Positions 17,056 to 25,625 are shown, numbered from the stretch's first letter. The stretch: 64,000 nt of DNA from Maridesulfovibrio sp. (GCF_963666665.1 NZ_OY762999.1:3444001-3508000); one strand, 5' to 3'. Notes: generated from the sequence alone by a model not told the origin. Numbers and translations: made by a program.

Positions 17056-17060
17056 TTTGG
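17021..17060. terminator. Strong bidirectional terminator
   Basis: GAAAGGGTGCACTTT pairs perfectly with AAAGTGCACCCTTTC around a 5-base loop. T-rich sequence is present on both sides, so it can end the candidate RNA on the plus strand and the transporter operon on the minus strand. Confidence 0.85.
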
Positions 17061-17081
17061 TTTTATGTTCTGTCCGGATTG

Positions 17082-17177
17082 CTATTTGTTTTTAAAAGCA
17101 ATGCGGAAGCAGGCGATTGCTCCACCCCAGGTAATGCCGAGGCCGAAGAGCATCATGATGATTGCGCTGGTAGTCAT
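17082..17177 (-). CDS. MetS-like small subunit of an NSS transporter
   Basis: This 31-residue gene encodes one hydrophobic helix: it begins MTTSAIIMMLFGLGITWGG and ends FRIAFKNK. It begins 4 bp after the stop codon of an NSS transporter. AGGAG overlaps that stop and gives a well-spaced ribosome-binding site. Short single-helix proteins in this position are known for the methionine/alanine importer MetPS of Corynebacterium, in which MetS is needed for transport. Sequence, size and position agree with that family. It is too short for most gene callers. Confidence 0.8.
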   Translation of the reverse strand: MTTSAIIMMLFGLGITWGGAIACFRIAFKNK

Positions 17178-17180
17178 GGC

Positions 17181-18689
17181 TTATCTCCTTTTGAGGAAGC
17201 TGCTGTTGGTGGAAGATACATTTGCGAATGCGCGGTCCTGAGAGGACAGTGCAAAGCCGATTACAAGGCAGAGGCCAAGTATTGCCCAGCCGAATGCGAT
17301 AATGGCTGTGTTGGAGTATCCACCGTAGTTCTTGGAGATATCACCGATGAAGTTGGTCACGATCATGAAACCGAGCATTGCCGGAACAACGAAGCGCAGG
17401 CTGTTCATCCACAGGGAACCAACGATGATTTCGGAGGTCTTGTTAACGTGAGTGCGCATTTCATCGAGATTGCAAAACCATGCGACAAATATGATTTCAA
17501 TGAATCCGCCGATGAGAATACCGAAGTTGTTGACGAAGTGGTCAACGATATCAAGCAGCAGCAGACCGCCGCCGGTAGTGAAAACGATGCTTACCAGAAA
17601 GCCGAGGGTGCAGCACACTGCTACGGCTTTCTTACGGGAAACACCGAATTTATCGATGATGGAAGAAGTGATAACTTCGGTGATGGAGATCATGGAAGAG
17701 AGACCGGCAACAACGAGTGCCATGAAGAAGAGCACACCGAAGAATACAGGTGCGGGCATCAGGTTGATTGCGGTGGGCAGTGTGATGAAGGCAAGGCCAA
17801 CACCTGCACCGGCAACTTCGCTGATGGGAACACCCTGCTGCAGGGCCATGTAGCCGAGTACACTGAAGATCATGATACCGGAGATTATGCTGAATCCGCA
17901 GTTGATGAAAACAGTCATACAGGCGTTGTTGTTGATGTCGGATTCCTTGGGCAGGTAGCTGGAGTAAGAAAGCATGATACCGAACCCGATGGAGAGGCTG
18001 AAGAAAATCTGGCCGAATGCGTCAGCCCAGACTTTACCGTCCATAATGGCGGAGAAATCAGGCTTGAAGAGCCAGTTGATACCGTCCATTGCTCCGGGGA
18101 GCATCAGACCTCTTCCGATGAAGATAAACACAAGCAGGAAGAGAAGGGGCATGAATATTTTGTTGACCCTTTCAATACCGGCTTTAACTCCGGTAAAAAG
18201 GGCAATAAAGGTGAATGCCCAAGCTGCGGCGGTTGCCAGGAAGATGGACCCCTGTACATTACCCATGTTCATGGGGGAATCGGTCAGACCGAGGAAGCTT
18301 CCGAAGAAGAAATCCTTGGGAGCGTCTCCCCATCCTTGGGTGAAGGAAAGGCCCACGTAGTTCATCGCCCATGCGATAACTACAACGTAATAAGAGGCAA
18401 TGACGAATGAAACCACTACCTGCCACCAGCCGAGCCATTCCCATTTTTTGGAAATGGATGAGAAAATTTTTGGCGCGGAACCCTTGAACTTCTGGCCGAG
18501 ACCGAATTCAAGGATCATGAATGGGATACCCGCAGCAAGCATTGCTACGAAATAGGGGATGAGGAATGCACCACCACCGTTTTCATAAACCATGTAGGGA
18601 AAACGCCAGATGTTACCCAACCCGATTGCAGAGCCCACGGCGGCAAGAATAAAGCCGGAACGGGAACCCCATGTTTCTCTTTTTTGCAT
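17181..18689 (-). CDS. Sodium-dependent amino acid transporter, NSS family (MetP-like)
   Basis: This protein of about 502 residues is a neurotransmitter:sodium symporter (LeuT fold, 12 helices). The N-terminal WGSRSGFILAAVGSAIGLGN and IWRFPYMVYENGGGAF carry the unwound helix 1 that binds sodium and substrate. The start MQKRETW at 18689 follows AAGGAG; an upstream in-frame start adds 15 unlikely residues. It is followed by a MetS-like small subunit, so the substrate is probably methionine, alanine or a related small amino acid. A hairpin in the leader (18718-18748) may regulate expression. Confidence 0.88.
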   Translation of the reverse strand: MQKRETWGSRSGFILAAVGSAIGLGNIWRFPYMVYENGGGAFLIPYFVAMLAAGIPFMILEFGLGQKFKGSAPKIFSSISKKWEWLGWWQVVVSFVIASYYVVVIAWAMNYVGLSFTQGWGDAPKDFFFGSFLGLTDSPMNMGNVQGSIFLATAAAWAFTFIALFTGVKAGIERVNKIFMPLLFLLVFIFIGRGLMLPGAMDGINWLFKPDFSAIMDGKVWADAFGQIFFSLSIGFGIMLSYSSYLPKESDINNNACMTVFINCGFSIISGIMIFSVLGYMALQQGVPISEVAGAGVGLAFITLPTAINLMPAPVFFGVLFFMALVVAGLSSMISITEVITSSIIDKFGVSRKKAVAVCCTLGFLVSIVFTTGGGLLLLDIVDHFVNNFGILIGGFIEIIFVAWFCNLDEMRTHVNKTSEIIVGSLWMNSLRFVVPAMLGFMIVTNFIGDISKNYGGYSNTAIIAFGWAILGLCLVIGFALSSQDRAFANVSSTNSSFLKRR

Positions 18690-19110
18690 GTTGTTTGAAC
18701 TCCTTAAGAAAAAACCAGCTGAAACAGCAACCATTTTGCTGATTCAGCAAAAACTATATGTAAAATGCGCTAAACGCATAATTGAGCATACCGCATAGAA
18801 TACATTTCGATTATTGTCCATCAAATTAAGTGTCAGGATTTTTTAATGGATGGTGATATGTGTGTAGTCGCGGTGTTATTATGGATATCTTAAATGTAAA
18901 ATTGTGCGAAATGAAATTTTATTACAAATATTTTTGTATTTCGAAAAATACAGGTGCATTAAAGAAAAGAACAAGAAAAATGATTCTGCTGATGAATACA
19001 AGGAAATATGCTCAGCTCTGCATCAGAGCAAAAGAAGACATAAAACAGAGTGCTCGACTAATGATCATCTTGATATTATGGTTGATCAGCTAAACTTAAG
19101 GAGTCTGGTT
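18690..19110. other. Divergent intergenic region with a leader hairpin
   Basis: The 421-bp spacer separates the NSS transporter gene (minus) and a receiver-domain gene (plus). GCTGAA-a-CAGCA at 18718-18729 pairs with TGCTG-a-TTCAGC at 18737-18748; it lies about 30 bp before the transporter start and may be an operator or RNA hairpin. The rest is AT-rich. In-frame upstream extension of the receiver gene is open but has poor coding character and is not annotated. Confidence 0.4.
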
Positions 19111-19470
19111 ATGGCACATATTCTTGTTCTTGATGACGTTGTAGACGCGGGAATACTTCTCAAGCGAATTCTTGAACGCAAGGGGCACAAAGTAAGTGTT
19201 TTTTCCGAGGAAGAGGAGGCTCTTTCTTTTCTTTCCGGCAGTGATGTTGAGCTGGCTATCCTTGATATTAAACTCAAGAAGATGACTGGTGTTGAGGTGC
19301 TGGAAGAGATGAAAAAAATTATGCCCGCATTGAAAGTGATTATGCTGACCGGATATCCGACCCTTGAGACTGCTCGTGAATCACTTAAGCACGGAGCCAA
19401 TGAATACTGCGTTAAACCAATTGATAAGGAAGAGCTTGAATTTAAGGTGGAGGAAGTTCTATCCTGCTGA
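19111..19470 (+). CDS. Stand-alone response-regulator receiver protein
   Basis: The 119-residue protein is a single CheY-like receiver domain. It has the acidic pair in LVLDDV, the phospho-aspartate in LAILDIKLKKMTG, the threonine in MLTGYP and the lysine in CVKPID. There is no output domain, so it probably acts by protein contact or as a phosphate shuttle. The ATG at 19111 has AAGGAG 7 bases upstream. It converges, with a single-base gap, on a PAS protein next to a FIST protein, and the three may form one signalling pathway. Confidence 0.85.
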   Translation: MAHILVLDDVVDAGILLKRILERKGHKVSVFSEEEEALSFLSGSDVELAILDIKLKKMTGVEVLEEMKKIMPALKVIMLTGYPTLETARESLKHGANEYCVKPIDKEELEFKVEEVLSC

Positions 19471-19471
19471 T

Positions 19472-20347
19472 TTATTCTTCCCGGAATTCGCCAAGCTTCT
19501 CCACTGTGGCAATAACTTCAGTTGCATTACTGCCCGGTGCCACAGGATTAAAGACTGCCCTGATATACATCTTTTTCTTCCCTGTTACAGAGATGTAGTT
19601 GCCTTCATACAAGGCAGATTCTCCGTTTAATGCTTTCTCCATAACTTCCCGCATTTCCGGTGTACCTTTCTCTGCAGTATTGAAGCCTATTAATTTATCT
19701 TTTGTAGATCCCATCAGGTCCATGAATTTCGGGTTGCAGTCCCTGATAATGCCCTCATGGTCGAAGTAGATTATGCCCAGCGGTGAATTGTCAAATATTA
19801 CCCTGTATTTTCGTCTTTCCTCCAAGATGGCAAGTTCCGCTTTTTCCCTTTCCCTGATCTGGTTTTGCAGTTTTATATTCAGGATTTCATTGTTTCGATG
19901 TGTCTGGCAGGAAATGATTGATTCAGATAGCCTAATATTAATTTTGTGTAATGATCTCAGCATGGAATGGGGTAGTGGATAGAGCCCTTTTCCGATCATC
20001 AGGAAACCTGCTTCAGGTAGATCCATTAGATAGTAGTGATCACCTTCAAATGATGTGTGCAAGGGCAGGCTTTCCCTTAGATTATTGATCTGATCTTCTG
20101 CCTCACAGCTCGAAATTTTCAAGAGAAAATCATCAAATGCAGACTGTTGTTTTTCCTTGAAGGGAATAGAAAATGCTTTAGCAAAGGAAAGAGTTTCCTT
20201 GTTTTGCAGGAAAACCCTCGCGCTCATGCAGCATAAGCGGTGCAGGTAAGTTGAAAGTGCTGTTGAAAGCATCTTTTCAAGATCCATACTTTTACCAATT
20301 GACATGGCTATTTCATAAAGAATTTGCTCTTGGATTCTGATGCTCAC
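19472..20347 (-). CDS. PAS-domain signalling protein without an output domain
   Basis: The 291-residue protein has an N-terminal region of about 160 residues that may be GAF-like, then a coiled-coil linker rich in Q/R/E (LQNQIREREKAELAILEERR), and a C-terminal PAS domain beginning YRVIFDNSPLGIIYFD. No kinase, GGDEF or methyl-accepting domain is present, so the output must be through a partner. Its start overlaps the FIST gene stop by 4 bp, indicating translational coupling. It probably binds a small molecule or cofactor. Whether it is a truncated histidine kinase or a natural adaptor cannot be told. Confidence 0.75.
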   Translation of the reverse strand: MSIRIQEQILYEIAMSIGKSMDLEKMLSTALSTYLHRLCCMSARVFLQNKETLSFAKAFSIPFKEKQQSAFDDFLLKISSCEAEDQINNLRESLPLHTSFEGDHYYLMDLPEAGFLMIGKGLYPLPHSMLRSLHKINIRLSESIISCQTHRNNEILNIKLQNQIREREKAELAILEERRKYRVIFDNSPLGIIYFDHEGIIRDCNPKFMDLMGSTKDKLIGFNTAEKGTPEMREVMEKALNGESALYEGNYISVTGKKKMYIRAVFNPVAPGSNATEVIATVEKLGEFREE

Positions 20348-21462
20348 AATTCCTCCAGTACAGCCAATACAGTGGTCTTGTTATGAAATTCCAGTGATTG
20401 TTTTTCCTGAGTGGCAATTTCCCCGAAAGAGAGGAATCCCAGTAATGGAATATCCGGAAGGTGCAGGGCATTCAGTTCCTGCTTAAACTTGTCTTTAAGG
20501 AATAAGGCCCTTGAAATACAGTCTACAACAAGTCCTATTGAGTTGTTACCGATGCTGAATCCGGGCTTGCAGGTGGAGATTTGTCCCGAAGCTTTGATCA
20601 GGGATTGCGGGTTGCCGTGGAGGATGTCTACAAATGATCCTTCCATTATTTCACCTACGCAGGTCAGCGCTCCTGCCTCATCAACCATTACCGGGTCACG
20701 GACGATGGGATCACTGCACATGCTTGAAATTCCGAATGGATAGGACATGGCAATCTGTGAAAAGTTTTCAGGGGTTATATATTGCCCGGAATGTTCACGA
20801 ATGACTTCCCTGTAGATATTGAATGCAGGCATCCAGTTAATGGTTCTGATTATATTTCGGTCCGCTTCAGTTACTTTGAAAGGACCTTTTATGGGATGCC
20901 AGCCGTGGCTGATATTCACTGTGCTTCGGGTATCCAGTAAACCTACCATGGCTGCGTCTTCCAGCAATCCCTCATTGCTGATGATGGCCGGCTGTCTTTT
21001 CAGGCTTATCGATCCGGTTCCGCCCCCTACGATATTACGTTCAATCCCTATGTGGGTGAACATGGCATTGATAAATGCTGAAATACGACTGGCGAAACCA
21101 TCGGTGATAACAAAGATGGTTTCCGGAATGTCATCATTTTCAAAAATTTTGCTCAAAGGGGGCATGAAATCAGTATCAGGATCGCTCATTTTCTTGATGA
21201 TGGATATTTCCGGCTTTTGAGAGAGGCCGATTACAAGAGTTCCGCTTTCCATAGTTTCTTTTTCGTGAATTATGCCGGGGAAGATGCCTCCCATAAGCGG
21301 AACAGTACATTCTTTAAAAATATGGTCTGCATTTTCAGGTTGAAATCCGTTTTTATCGCAGGCAAAAACAATTATTCCATTTACTTCGTCCCGTGCAGCT
21401 GTATTTTTAAGTATAGTTGCAAGGGCTTGCACGCTTCCTGTCGGCTCCAATTCAATATACAT
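20344..21462 (-). CDS. FIST-domain sensory protein
   Basis: The 372-residue protein matches the FIST (FIST_N plus FIST_C) domain pair, a sensory module thought to bind amino acids or similar small ligands. Recognisable features are the N-terminal GIIVFACD, the glycine-rich NIVGGGTGSISLKR, the central SHGWHPIKGPFKVTEA and the C-terminal LLGFLSFGEI. It has no membrane segment. It lies upstream of, and overlaps, a PAS protein gene, so the pair probably works together, with FIST as ligand sensor. The start at 21462 follows a weak ribosome site (GGGGA). Confidence 0.8.
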   Translation of the reverse strand: MYIELEPTGSVQALATILKNTAARDEVNGIIVFACDKNGFQPENADHIFKECTVPLMGGIFPGIIHEKETMESGTLVIGLSQKPEISIIKKMSDPDTDFMPPLSKIFENDDIPETIFVITDGFASRISAFINAMFTHIGIERNIVGGGTGSISLKRQPAIISNEGLLEDAAMVGLLDTRSTVNISHGWHPIKGPFKVTEADRNIIRTINWMPAFNIYREVIREHSGQYITPENFSQIAMSYPFGISSMCSDPIVRDPVMVDEAGALTCVGEIMEGSFVDILHGNPQSLIKASGQISTCKPGFSIGNNSIGLVVDCISRALFLKDKFKQELNALHLPDIPLLGFLSFGEIATQEKQSLEFHNKTTVLAVLEEL

Positions 21463-21711
21463 TCAAGGTCCCCACATTATATTTATAGCTTTCCTCTTAG
21501 TTACCAAAAAAAAGAATGGTGTACAGGTAAAAAACTCACTTATTAGATACGCTGATGAATTTATAATGATTGAGCTTGAACAACGCCCTTAAATCTGCTT
21601 TCTATAGGCACGCTTTCAGCGTGAAAGTGTGCAGTAACTAGAATATAAACAATGTTTCATCATATAAAAATGGCCGGCACTTGCCCGGCAGTATTTTAAG
21701 GAGAAAATCAA

Positions 21712-22635
21712 ATGTCCGATTTATCTATACTTTTCCCCGGTCAGGGTTCCCAGGAACCAGGAATGGGGCGTGATCTTGCTGAAAAATGGTCAACAGCCAT
21801 GGATATGTGGAAATTCGCTGAGGCTGAATCCGGTCTGCCCCTGCGTGAAATCTACTGGGAAGGCGATGCCGCTGATATGGCTAAGACCGATGCATTGCAG
21901 CCCGGTCTGACCGTGGTAAACCTGTCCATCTGGGCTTATCTCAAGGAAAGCCTCAAGCCTGCGGCAACTGCTGGACACAGTCTTGGTGAGTTCGCATCCC
22001 TTGGTGCTTCCGGCATTCTTTCTATTGAAGATACCATCAAGGCTGTCAGCCTGCGTGGTAAGCTTATGTCTCAGGTCGGGAATGAAAATCACGGTATGGC
22101 CGCAGTGCTCAAGCTGGATCAGGCTGCTGTTGAAGAAGCCGTTGAATTTGGTGCATCCGAAACCGGAAAGGAATTGCGTGTAGCAAACTACAACTCTCCT
22201 GCTCAGTATGTAATCAGCGGTGAAAAAGCTGCCATTGAAGCTGCCGGAACCTTGATCAAGGAAAAGAAAGGCCGCTCTATCCCCCTGCCGGTCAGCGGTG
22301 CTTTCCACAGCCCTCTTATTCAGGAAGCTGCAGATGAATTTGCTGCCTACCTTGGCAAGCTGGACTGGAAGGCTCCTGCATTTCCGGTTTATTTCAACGT
22401 AACCGCCGGCACTGAATCAAATCCCGAAGAAATTAAGAAGATTATGTGTTCCCAGATGACTTCATCCGTGCGCTGGATTGAAATTGTATCCAATCAGTAC
22501 GCTGCCGGGGCGCGCAACTTCCTCGAACTCGGTCCCAAGGGTGTGCTGACCAAGCTGTTGGTGGCCAACCTTAAGGGCAAGGAATACGAAGGAAAAGGCA
22601 TCGGTAATCTGGAGCAGGCCGAAGCTGTTAAATAG
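21712..22635 (+). CDS. fabD: Malonyl-CoA:acyl carrier protein transacylase
   Basis: The 307-residue enzyme loads malonate from CoA to acyl carrier protein for fatty acid synthesis. Motifs are the N-terminal LFPGQGSQEPGMGRD, the nucleophile S90 in GHSLGEF, the arginine in SLRGKLM that binds the malonyl carboxylate, and catalytic H199 in SGAFHSP. Its length matches FabD. The ATG at 21712 follows AAGGAG. Unlike many genomes, no other fab genes are adjacent. A terminator follows at 22663. The spacer before it (21463-21711) includes CACGCT/AGCGTG and GCCGG/CCGGC inverted repeats near the promoter. Confidence 0.93.
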   Translation: MSDLSILFPGQGSQEPGMGRDLAEKWSTAMDMWKFAEAESGLPLREIYWEGDAADMAKTDALQPGLTVVNLSIWAYLKESLKPAATAGHSLGEFASLGASGILSIEDTIKAVSLRGKLMSQVGNENHGMAAVLKLDQAAVEEAVEFGASETGKELRVANYNSPAQYVISGEKAAIEAAGTLIKEKKGRSIPLPVSGAFHSPLIQEAADEFAAYLGKLDWKAPAFPVYFNVTAGTESNPEEIKKIMCSQMTSSVRWIEIVSNQYAAGARNFLELGPKGVLTKLLVANLKGKEYEGKGIGNLEQAEAVK

Positions 22636-22662
22636 TGGAAAGGCTTCATAACGAAGAAAGGG

Positions 22663-22698
22663 AAAGGACCAGTCCGAAAGGGCTGGTCCTTTTTTTGG
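22663..22698 (+). terminator. Terminator after fabD
   Basis: GGACCAGTCC pairs with GGGCTGGTCC around GAAA and is followed by a run of T7. Confidence 0.85.
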
Positions 22699-22701
22699 GG
22701 T

Positions 22702-22971
22702 CTAAATTGAGCAGGTTCCGCTTTCCGAACAGTAATTGTCGATTACATTCATCATCTGGTTGGTGAAATAAACGCAATTGTGTTCGTTGAAACAGCTGCT
22801 CACATATGAGGAGTCCATGTGGGTGGACAGGGAGTTTGAACCGTCTTCAAGGGTAATGATCCATGCATCCTGTTCTTCGTTGAACTGGGTGGACATGCCG
22901 ATATTAAATCTTTCTATTTCCGGGTAAAGGTCCATGGCCATCTGCCGGATTTGTGAGTCGTTAAGTCTCAT
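22702..22971 (-). CDS. Small conserved-looking protein of unknown function
   Basis: The 89-residue acidic protein begins MRLNDSQIRQMAMDLYPEIE and has a strong ribosome site, GGAGGGGG, before the ATG at 22971. It has four cysteines (C77-type positions in SSCFNEHNCVYF and near the end in YCSESGTCSI), which could bind a metal or form disulfides. It carries no signal peptide and no membrane helix. It is a single gene between fabD (convergent) and the ferredoxin gene (divergent). No family was recognised. Confidence 0.6.
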   Translation of the reverse strand: MRLNDSQIRQMAMDLYPEIERFNIGMSTQFNEEQDAWIITLEDGSNSLSTHMDSSYVSSCFNEHNCVYFTNQMMNVIDNYCSESGTCSI

Positions 22972-23212
22972 AGTTCCCCCTCCGTTAATTTGAGTGAGAG
23001 GATATTTTTTTATCGATTTGTTCTATGTGTCATATCTAAAATATAAATTGCAAATTGCGACTGTCAATTCAAGTCACTGGGTTTTGGATATGATTTCTAA
23101 AAAATGAATTTTGTTTGTAGATGTTTGACGTTGTGTTAAAATCAAACTCAGTGTCATAATTACAATAAAAAATGTTTATACTCTGCAGAAATAACAAATT
23201 TAAGGGGTAAAT

Positions 23213-23629
23213 ATGAAAATTTTGACAGCATCACGTATGGAACGTTGCATTGGCTGCCATTCCTGTTCTTTTGCGTGTGCGCGGCTGGTCCACCAGCTTC
23301 TATCATGGAATACGGCCGGAATCAGGATTGCTTCATCCGGTGGCCTTTCCACCGGGTTCGTAGCCAAGGTCTGTCTGGCTTGTTCTCCGGCACCATGTGC
23401 CGAGGCTTGTCCTACCGGTGCCATGAGGGGGCGCAAGAAAGGAGGCGGGGTAATCCATAAAAAAGATATCTGTATCCGTTGTGGAAAATGTGCGGAAGCC
23501 TGTCCGGTGGATGCCATTTATCTGGATCTCAAGGATCGTCCGTACGTGTGTATTCATTGCGGCAGGTGTGTTGAATTTTGTCCGCATGAATGTCTTGAGC
23601 TAGTCGAATCAGATCAGAGGAGGGACTAA
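23213..23629 (+). CDS. Ferredoxin subunit with 4Fe-4S clusters, partner of AOR
   Basis: The 138-residue electron carrier has the arrangement of an AOR- or DMSO-reductase-type iron-sulfur subunit. Cysteine motifs are CIGCHSCSFACA, CLACSPAPCAEACPTG, CIRCGKCAEACPVD and CIHCGRCVEFCPHE, enough for four [4Fe-4S] clusters. It ends 2 bp before the AOR gene. It probably takes up electrons from aldehyde oxidation by AOR. No signal peptide is present, so it acts in the cytosol. The ATG at 23213 follows AAGGGG. Confidence 0.88.
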   Translation: MKILTASRMERCIGCHSCSFACARLVHQLLSWNTAGIRIASSGGLSTGFVAKVCLACSPAPCAEACPTGAMRGRKKGGGVIHKKDICIRCGKCAEACPVDAIYLDLKDRPYVCIHCGRCVEFCPHECLELVESDQRRD

Positions 23630-23631
23630 TA

Positions 23632-25398
23632 ATGATACGTGATTACTTCAGGGTCCTCGTGGTTGATCTGGGAAGCGGCAAAGGCAATGTTGTAAAAGTT
23701 GACGGGCGAAACGAATTTGCAGGGGGCAGCGGGCTCGGAGCTTTGCTGTTTGATAAATATGGACACGTGGATCGTCCTTGGGATGATCCGGATCAGCCGC
23801 TTATATTTTCCATCGGTCCTTTGACCGGATTATTTCCGCTTATGAGCAAGACTGTCTGTTCCTTTAAATCTCCCTATCACGACCAGTTTGCCGAAAGTCA
23901 TGCCGGGGGGCGTTCCGCTCTGGCAATCCGTTTTGCTGACTACGATGCGCTGGTCATCACCGGACGTGCTTCGCGTTTATCCTGCCTTTCCCTTGGGATG
24001 AAACATTTGGAAGTGAAGGACGTCCAGTTTCTGGCCGGGAAAGATGTCTTTACAACCGGAAAGATTTTGCGCTCCATGTTTCCCGGTTCCGGCCACAGGT
24101 CCATCCTGCGCATCGGTCCTGCCGGGGAGCAGCTTTCTGCAATGTCCTGCATCAATGCCGACACCTACCGTCATTTCGGACGGCTTGGTTCCGGTGCGGT
24201 CATGGGGGCCAAGAATCTCAAGGGAATCGTGATTCAGGGGGACGGTTCTTTCGCGCTGCCGGACAATAAGGAGTATTCTGAAATTTATAAGCAGGTCTAC
24301 GAGAAGATGACTGCCACCGACATGATGAGCAAATATCACAACCTCGGTACTGCGGCGAATCTTGATGCGCTTAATGAATTGGAATCTCTGCCTTGGCGTA
24401 ACCTGCAGGCCACCAAGGATGAAGATATAATCGGAATTACCGGAAAGAAGTTTGCCGACGACACCCTGCTGCGTAATGCGGCCTGCGCCGGATGTCCGGT
24501 GGGTTGCATCCATATCGGGTTTGTGCGTGAAAAATTCATGGAAGATAATCAGTATCTATACCGTCAGGTGGCCTACGATTATGAACCCATCTTCGCCACC
24601 GGGTCCATGCTTGGGGTGACTGACGCCTTTCAGGTGCTGGGAATAATGGACGAAGTGGAAAAAGGCGGGCTGGATGTAATGTCCGGCGGTGTGGCCCTTG
24701 CTTGGGCTACTGAAGCTTTTGAAAAGGGATTGGTCAGTGAGGCCGAGACAATCGTCCCCCTCGCTTTCGGTGATGCTGAAGGCTACAAAAAGGCCGTACA
24801 ATATCTCAGCAATGCTAAAAACGATTTTTATGCCGCACTGGGCAAAGGTTCACTGGTTGCGGCCGCAAAGTATGGCGGTGAAGACTTCGCTTGCGTGCTT
24901 GGTCAGGAGATGGCCGGATATGCTACCGGTGAGGCCTTTTACGTGGCTGAAGGTCTGGGCTTCCGTCATTCCCATCTTGATTCCGGCGGATATTCATGGG
25001 ACCAGAAGAACGACCGCAAGGACGCTCATGAAGTCTGCGATTTCCTGATCAGTGATGAGACAGGGCGGGCTTTTCTAACTTCCATGGTTTCCTGCCTTTT
25101 CGGGCGCGGGGTCTACAAGGATGAGGTTCTTGCCGAGTGTTTGAAATCTGTGGGATATGAAGAAATAGCTGAAAATATGGAACTTATCGGGGAAAGAATA
25201 CGGGCTATGCGTTGGAAAGTGCGTTTTGCCACCGGATATAACCCTGATGAGATCAGTATTCCAAAGCGCTACAGTGAGATCACAACCTGGAAAGGTAAAA
25301 CAGATCCGGAATATATGGAAAAACTCAAAAATGAGTATGGGCGTAGGATTTGTGAACTGGTTACAGATGAGGCCCTTGAGAAGCTGAATTTGAAATAA
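23632..25398 (+). CDS. Tungsten-type aldehyde:ferredoxin oxidoreductase
   Basis: The 588-residue enzyme oxidises aldehydes to acids, or in reverse reduces acids, using a tungsto- or molybdo-bispyranopterin and one [4Fe-4S] cluster. The N-terminal LRVLVVDLGSG-like start (VLVVDLGSGKG) and GGSGLGALL match the family. CAGCPVGC near residue 285 supplies three of the four cluster cysteines; the fourth is probably in the C-terminal SCLFGRGVY region. FAESHAGGRSALAIRFADYD is the pterin region. It is preceded by GAGGAGGG and directly follows a ferredoxin-type subunit, giving a two-gene operon. Substrate range is unknown. Confidence 0.9.
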   Translation: MIRDYFRVLVVDLGSGKGNVVKVDGRNEFAGGSGLGALLFDKYGHVDRPWDDPDQPLIFSIGPLTGLFPLMSKTVCSFKSPYHDQFAESHAGGRSALAIRFADYDALVITGRASRLSCLSLGMKHLEVKDVQFLAGKDVFTTGKILRSMFPGSGHRSILRIGPAGEQLSAMSCINADTYRHFGRLGSGAVMGAKNLKGIVIQGDGSFALPDNKEYSEIYKQVYEKMTATDMMSKYHNLGTAANLDALNELESLPWRNLQATKDEDIIGITGKKFADDTLLRNAACAGCPVGCIHIGFVREKFMEDNQYLYRQVAYDYEPIFATGSMLGVTDAFQVLGIMDEVEKGGLDVMSGGVALAWATEAFEKGLVSEAETIVPLAFGDAEGYKKAVQYLSNAKNDFYAALGKGSLVAAAKYGGEDFACVLGQEMAGYATGEAFYVAEGLGFRHSHLDSGGYSWDQKNDRKDAHEVCDFLISDETGRAFLTSMVSCLFGRGVYKDEVLAECLKSVGYEEIAENMELIGERIRAMRWKVRFATGYNPDEISIPKRYSEITTWKGKTDPEYMEKLKNEYGRRICELVTDEALEKLNLK

Positions 25399-25422
25399 AT
25401 TCAGGAAAATTTAAAAAAGTGC

Positions 25423-25451
25423 TTGCCAAGCGTGTCCTGTTTGGTTAGTAA
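25423..25451 (+). promoter_or_regulatory. Promoter of tRNA-Phe gene 1
   Basis: TTGCCA (25423-25428) and TAGTAA (25446-25451) are separated by 17 bp and lie 15 bp before the tRNA. Confidence 0.65.
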
Positions 25452-25466
25452 TCTCTCCTCAGCGGC

Positions 25467-25542
25467 GCCGAGGTAGCTCAGTCGGTAGAGCAGGGGACTG
25501 AAAATCCCCGTGTCGGCAGTTCAATTCTGTCCCTCGGCACCA
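25467..25542 (+). tRNA. tRNA-Phe (anticodon GAA)
   Basis: A cloverleaf can be drawn: acceptor GCCGAGG/CCTCGGC, D-arm TAGCTCAGTCGGTAGAGCA, anticodon stem GGGGA/TCCCC with GAA in the loop, and T-arm with TTCAATTC. The terminal CCA is encoded. The 76 bases are identical to the inverted copy at 27946-28021. A terminator follows at 25558. Confidence 0.97.
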
Positions 25543-25557
25543 CTAAGTGCATAGAAT

Positions 25558-25588
25558 AGCCCTCATGAGAAATCATGAGGGCTTTTTC
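25558..25588 (+). terminator. Terminator of tRNA-Phe gene 1
   Basis: AGCCCTCATGA pairs with TCATGAGGGCT around GAAA, followed by T5. Confidence 0.88.
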
Positions 25589-25625
25589 GTTTTTGTGTCC
25601 AACTCCAGTCTTGGGCTAAAGCTAA

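Noticed and set aside
17079..18410. 443-residue plus-strand open frame opposite the NSS transporter
   Set aside because: The translated composition is artificial (very acidic, no hydrophobic core) and the minus-strand NSS transporter fits its family over the full length.
18904..19110. N-terminal extension of the receiver protein
   Set aside because: It has a lysine-rich, low-complexity composition and no ribosome site, whereas 19111 has AAGGAG at good spacing.
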